Origin: a bacterium
GTDB lineage: Bacteria > Patescibacteriota > Microgenomatia > Levybacterales > UBA12049
NCBI GenBank assembly: GCA_021813005.1
Contig: JAKAMH010000057.1
Coordinates: forward strand, 1-6,256
Length of the DNA: 6,256 nt
Direction of reading: 5' to 3'
In this document: positions 3,958 to 6,256 of the stretch, piece after piece
How positions within the stretch are numbered: the first letter of the stretch is position 1
Layout: every line of letters starts with the position of its first letter
Position numbers and translations under genes: made by a program
Notes under the pieces: model-generated
The model's input: the letters and a program-made list of their open reading frames with translations, nothing else
What the model was told of the DNA's origin: nothing
Database searches by the model: none

Positions 3958-4572
3958 ATGGTAGACAAGACAGCACAGCTTAAAAAGATACGAGACGATG
4001 TCTGGAATCTCAAAGAGTCTCCGCTCTATACTTATCGCCGAGAACATCAGTACTATCCGGTACTTGGCGAGGGAAACCATGACGCGAGAATTATGTTTAT
4101 CGGTGAGGCGCCTGGGAAAAATGAGGCGGAAACCGGCCGGCCCTTTTGCGGAGCAGCCGGACGGGTGCTGGACGAACTTCTGGAATCAATTAGCCTTGAT
4201 CGGGCCGATGTGTATGTCACCAATATTGTGAAGGACAGGCCACCTGAGAATCGGGATCCAACACCGGCGGAAATCAAGCTTTATTCTCCTTTTTTGGACG
4301 GTCAAATAGATGTCATCCAGCCAAAAGTGATTGCCACTCTGGGACGTTTCTCCATGCAGTTTCTCCTTGAAAAGTTTCAGCTGCCGGAGGTATCAGAATC
4401 AATTTCCAGGCTTCACGGGAGACTACTTAAAGTGAAAACTTCATACGGAGAAACATTCCTGCTTCCCCTATACCATCCGGCCGTGGCACTCTATAACAGC
4501 CAGACAAAGAAAACACTGCTTGAAGATTTCAAGATGCTGAAAAAGTTCACGAGTAAAGAAGTGCTACGATAG
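3958..4572 (+). CDS. Family 4-like uracil-DNA glycosylase lacking the Fe-S cluster cysteines
   Basis: The 204-aa product has the fold signatures of family 4 uracil-DNA glycosylases, which cut uracil from DNA to start base-excision repair. Motif A is GEAPGKNE (49-56), followed by GRPFCGAAGRVLDE. Asn89 lies in TNIVKDRPPENRDPTP. Motif B is HPAVAL with His173. Family 4 enzymes normally bind a 4Fe-4S cluster through four cysteines. Here the matching positions read Leu18, Ser21 (SPLY for the usual CPLY), Asp93 (KDRPP for KCRPP) and Tyr109, so the cluster is absent. The only Cys, Cys64, replaces a usual Val in motif A. The UdgX KRIH insertion is not seen. Length is normal. ATG 3958 is 3 nt after the msrA stop, with AGGA overlapping it, so translation is coupled. 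Activity is likely but substrate range is uncertain. Confidence 0.9.
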   Translation: MVDKTAQLKKIRDDVWNLKESPLYTYRREHQYYPVLGEGNHDARIMFIGEAPGKNEAETGRPFCGAAGRVLDELLESISLDRADVYVTNIVKDRPPENRDPTPAEIKLYSPFLDGQIDVIQPKVIATLGRFSMQFLLEKFQLPEVSESISRLHGRLLKVKTSYGETFLLPLYHPAVALYNSQTKKTLLEDFKMLKKFTSKEVLR

Positions 4573-4621
4573 CTTGGTGGCTCAAAAATTGGAAAAGATT
4601 TGCTTGAGCTTTGCAATTGTC

Positions 4622-4840
4622 CTAAGACAGAAAATCTTTTTCAGTTACTCCGGCTTGACGGATAATGTTACGCAGTGTGCCAGCCCGTACCTCTTTATGA
4701 TGCGGAACAACACACGTTCTTTTTGTCTGTTCATTCCACTAAATCTCATGAGAACCACTCGTTGCCCGTCTGAAAGCAAAGCCTAATTTACGAAGCTTTT
4801 TGATCACATCTCTATAGGGAAGCGGCCGGATGCCTGACAT
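4622..4840 (-). pseudogene. hicA: HicA-family toxin gene broken by an in-frame TAG at codon 34
   Basis: Read from ATG at 4840-4838, this frame gives residues 1-33 (MSGIRPLPYRDVIKKLRKLG then FAFRRATSGSHEI), a TAG at 4741-4739, then WNEQTKRTCVVPHHKEV and RAGTLRNIIRQAGVTEKDFL before a final TAG. Together this is a complete HicA (YcfA, mRNA interferase with a dsRNA-binding-like fold) of about 72 codons. It includes the GSH segment with catalytic His31 and the C-terminal GTLR..IIRQAG. The interrupted codon was probably TGG (Trp), one G-to-A change away. No start codon occurs in frame after the TAG, so the second half cannot be re-initiated. HicB ends 1 nt upstream (TAG, T, ATG), so the pair was translationally coupled. 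The toxin is probably inactive. The gene converges with udg, leaving a 49-nt gap without a clear terminator. Confidence 0.85.
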
Positions 4841-4841
4841 A

Positions 4842-5123
4842 CTAAACAGAGGAGACAATCACAGGGACGTTTACATTAAACGTACTCCCGCCGTTTTGTG
4901 TGGTGTTTTTCAGTTTTAAGGGTATTTTCTTCCCTTCTTCTTTGTATAACTCAAGAAGAGAGGGCGCAACATAGGAAATTTCATTGAGCGCTTCCTCAAG
5001 TGTATCTGCCTGAGCATAGCAATCTTTCCACACAGGACAAGTTGCAATAAACCCACCTTCCTCCTCTTGAATTGAAACAGGAAGTTCATATTCCTGAATG
5101 TTTACATTTTTATTCTTGTTCAT
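4842..5123 (-). CDS. hicB: HicB-family antitoxin, 93 aa
   Basis: The protein has the UPF0150/HicB partial RNase H-like fold signature: a first strand YELPVSIQEE, then GGFIATCPVWKDCYAQADT (residues 23-41) and the helix LEEALNEISYVAPSLLELYKEEG. The C-terminus ends in a short strand, TFNVNVPVIV. There is no added ribbon-helix-helix or helix-turn-helix domain, so it probably neutralises HicA by binding it rather than by acting as a full repressor alone. ATG 5123 is preferred over the in-frame ATG at 5174, because AGAAGG lies 4 nt before it, a promoter overlaps the longer version, and the family fold begins soon after. Its partner hicA follows at 1 nt, in the hicB-hicA order common for UPF0150-YcfA pairs. 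The antitoxin frame is intact although the toxin is interrupted. Confidence 0.88.
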   Translation of the reverse strand: MNKNKNVNIQEYELPVSIQEEEGGFIATCPVWKDCYAQADTLEEALNEISYVAPSLLELYKEEGKKIPLKLKNTTQNGGSTFNVNVPVIVSSV

Positions 5124-5133
5124 GTTACCTTCT

Positions 5134-5162
5134 ATACTATCCAATTTATCTGTGTTTTTCAA
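5134..5162 (-). promoter_or_regulatory. hicBA promoter
   Basis: On the minus strand TTGAAA (5162-5157), a 17-bp spacer and TAGTAT (5139-5134) form a reasonable sigma70 promoter. The -10 box ends 10 nt before ATG 5123, so the leader would be only a few bases and part of the AGAAGG tract may not be transcribed. It is divergent from the typA promoter, with 11 bp between the two -35 boxes. Confidence 0.5.
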
Positions 5163-5173
5163 TCGTGGCGACA

Positions 5174-5202
5174 TTGCTTTCTGAAGCCATTGGTGCTATG
5201 AT
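5174..5202 (+). promoter_or_regulatory. Extended -10 promoter for typA
   Basis: TTGCTT (5174-5179), a 17-bp spacer ending in TGC, and TATGAT (5197-5202) give a promoter with an extended -10 TGN. The predicted start is about 5209. That would leave a 46-nt leader to ATG 5255 and place the 5208-5227 hairpin at the 5' end of the RNA. Confidence 0.5.
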
Positions 5203-5207
5203 TAGCT

Positions 5208-5227
5208 TCCGCGCAGGCGGATTTTTT
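5208..5227 (+). terminator. Terminator-like hairpin with T6 in the typA leader
   Basis: TCCGC (5208-5212) pairs with GCGGA (5217-5221) around GCAG, followed directly by TTTTTT (5222-5227). This is the shape of a small intrinsic terminator, but it lies at the start of the typA transcript. It may stabilise the 5' end, act in attenuation, or stop stray upstream transcription. AGGCGG (5215-5220) in the stem is also 7 nt from an in-frame ATG at 5228. Confidence 0.45.
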
Positions 5228-5254
5228 ATGGGTTACTGCGGCGCGGCACAGACT

Positions 5255-6256
5255 ATGCAGGATATACGAAATATTGCCATCATTGCTCACGTTGATCATG
5301 GAAAAACGACACTGGTTGATGCTTTGCTTCGGCAAACCAAAACCAAGCTGCACAAAGATATGACCGACATGTCACTTATTATGGATAGTAATGAACTGGA
5401 AAAAGAGCGTGGAATCACGATTTTCTCCAAGAACGCGTCTGTTATATGGCAAGATACCAAGATCAATATTATTGACACACCGGGGCACGCCGACTTCGGT
5501 GGTGAAGTTGAGAGAGTCTTGACGATGGCTGACGGCTGCCTGCTCTTGATTGATGCCAAAGAGGGGCCGATGCCTCAAACTCGTTTTGTACTCAAGAAAG
5601 CACTAGCCATGAATCATAAGATTATTGTGGTGGTTAATAAGATTGACCGTCCAGATGCCAGAATCCACGAAGTGCTTGACAGGACGCTCGATTTATTTTT
5701 GGAGCTGGGAGCAGAGGATGCAATAGCCGATTTTCCGATTGTTTATGCCTCAGCCAAGGAGGGAAAAGCCGGGCATGAGCCTGATTTGTCCAAAATGGAA
5801 AACATTTTGCCGGTTTTTGAGACAATCATTCAGGAAATTCCCAAACCATCCGGAGACGACGAACTGCCACTGCAGATGCGTGTGACTACGCTCGCCAGTG
5901 ATTCATTCAAAGGTAGGATTGCAATTGGCAGGATTTACAATGGCAAAATCAAGCAAGGCCAGGAAGTTGTTCACATTTCGCGAACCGGAGAAATGAAAAA
6001 AGCCCGGGTGGTGTCGCTTATGACATTTGTGGGACTTGACCGGGTAGATGAGGCAGAAGCGCTCTCGGGTGATATTGTGGCGATTGCCGGGATCCCTGAT
6101 GCCACGATCGGCGAGACAATTGCTGATGTTATAAATCCTGTAGCCTTGCCGGTGCTCTCTGTTGAAGAACCGACTGTGAAAATGACATTTGGTGTGAACA
6201 CTTCCCCCTTTGCGGGCCAGGAGGGTGAGTTTAAGACATCCCGCCAGATACGGGAG
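5255..6256 (+). CDS. typA: Translational GTPase TypA/BipA, N-terminal 334 residues, cut by window edge
   Basis: TypA/BipA is a ribosome-binding GTPase related to EF-G and LepA, involved in ribosome assembly and stress or cold adaptation. The visible part holds the full G domain: G1 AHVDHGKT (11-18), the switch I ERGITI (51-56), G3 DTPGHAD (74-80), G4 NKID (128-131) and G5 SA at 166-167. The beta-barrel domain II begins near 203 (ELPLQ, then FKGRIAIGRI) and continues toward the third domain. Full-length TypA is about 600 residues, so roughly half is missing because the window ends. MQDIRNIAIIAHVDHGKT matches the usual family start. In-frame ATGs at 5228 and 5198 would add 9 or 19 residues, so the start is not settled, and 5255 lacks a clear ribosome site. 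The divergent hicBA promoter lies directly upstream, with no functional link implied. Confidence 0.96.
   Translation, partial: MQDIRNIAIIAHVDHGKTTLVDALLRQTKTKLHKDMTDMSLIMDSNELEKERGITIFSKNASVIWQDTKINIIDTPGHADFGGEVERVLTMADGCLLLIDAKEGPMPQTRFVLKKALAMNHKIIVVVNKIDRPDARIHEVLDRTLDLFLELGAEDAIADFPIVYASAKEGKAGHEPDLSKMENILPVFETIIQEIPKPSGDDELPLQMRVTTLASDSFKGRIAIGRIYNGKIKQGQEVVHISRTGEMKKARVVSLMTFVGLDRVDEAEALSGDIVAIAGIPDATIGETIADVINPVALPVLSVEEPTVKMTFGVNTSPFAGQEGEFKTSRQIRE

Noticed and set aside
3553..4080. Long minus-strand open frame (175 codons) opposite msrA and udg
   Set aside because: It lies antisense to two firmly identified enzymes, its translation shows no domain, and it has no promoter or ribosome site; it is a shadow of their codon usage.
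4580..4609. GCTCAA/TTGAGC repeat between udg and hicA as a bidirectional terminator
   Set aside because: Only 6 bp of stem with an 18-nt loop and no proper T-run on either side; too weak to call.
4739..4741. TAG in hicA read as a sense codon (recoding)
   Set aside because: msrA, udg and hicB end with TAG at their expected family lengths, so TAG behaves as a normal stop here.
4574..4786. Plus-strand frame of 70 codons after udg
   Set aside because: It overlaps the hicA remnant in antisense and shows no protein-like features.

Overview
The window looks like an accessory stretch of a small, moderately AT-rich bacterial genome. The best clue to the host is the TypA/BipA GTPase at the right end. 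Its N-terminal sequence, in particular the 'GITIFSKNASV' switch region, resembles my memory of Candidate Phyla Radiation (Patescibacteria, Parcubacteria-like) proteins. Several genes with -10 boxes only 7-10 nt from their start codons and weak Shine-Dalgarno use fit that idea. The assignment is an inference, not a proof. TAA, TAG and TGA all end genes here, so no stop-codon reassignment is needed.

Region 1 (1-970) is a small metal-response locus. A run of strong inverted repeats (21-115) precedes a 48-aa single-pass membrane protein, a 61-aa protein carrying a heavy-metal-binding (HMBD) motif, and a 36-aa membrane peptide in another frame. A near-consensus promoter set among palindromes then leads into a CsoR-type copper-sensing repressor. 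The repressor keeps the Cys-His-Cys ligands and the Tyr and Glu second-shell residues of copper CsoRs. The HMBD and membrane ORFs look like one protein broken by a one-base change in a GGG run.

Region 2 (971-2260) has a membrane-anchored phospholipase D-superfamily protein with two HKD motifs. After it comes a 229-bp non-coding segment bounded by 24-bp imperfect terminal inverted repeats, best read as a MITE-like element. A consensus promoter follows.

Region 3 (2261-4572) has a cysteine-free 362-aa protein I do not recognise, whose start codon sits almost at its predicted transcription start. Next are MsrA (methionine sulfoxide reductase) and, 3 nt later, a family 4-like uracil-DNA glycosylase. 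The last two probably form a damage-repair pair. The glycosylase keeps its active-site motifs but lacks all four cysteines that normally hold its 4Fe-4S cluster.

Region 4 (4573-6256) has a minus-strand HicB antitoxin followed at 1 nt by a HicA toxin with an in-frame TAG at codon 34, so the toxin gene appears dead. The hicBA promoter is divergent from that of typA, which runs off the right edge. I saw no tRNA, rRNA or CRISPR.
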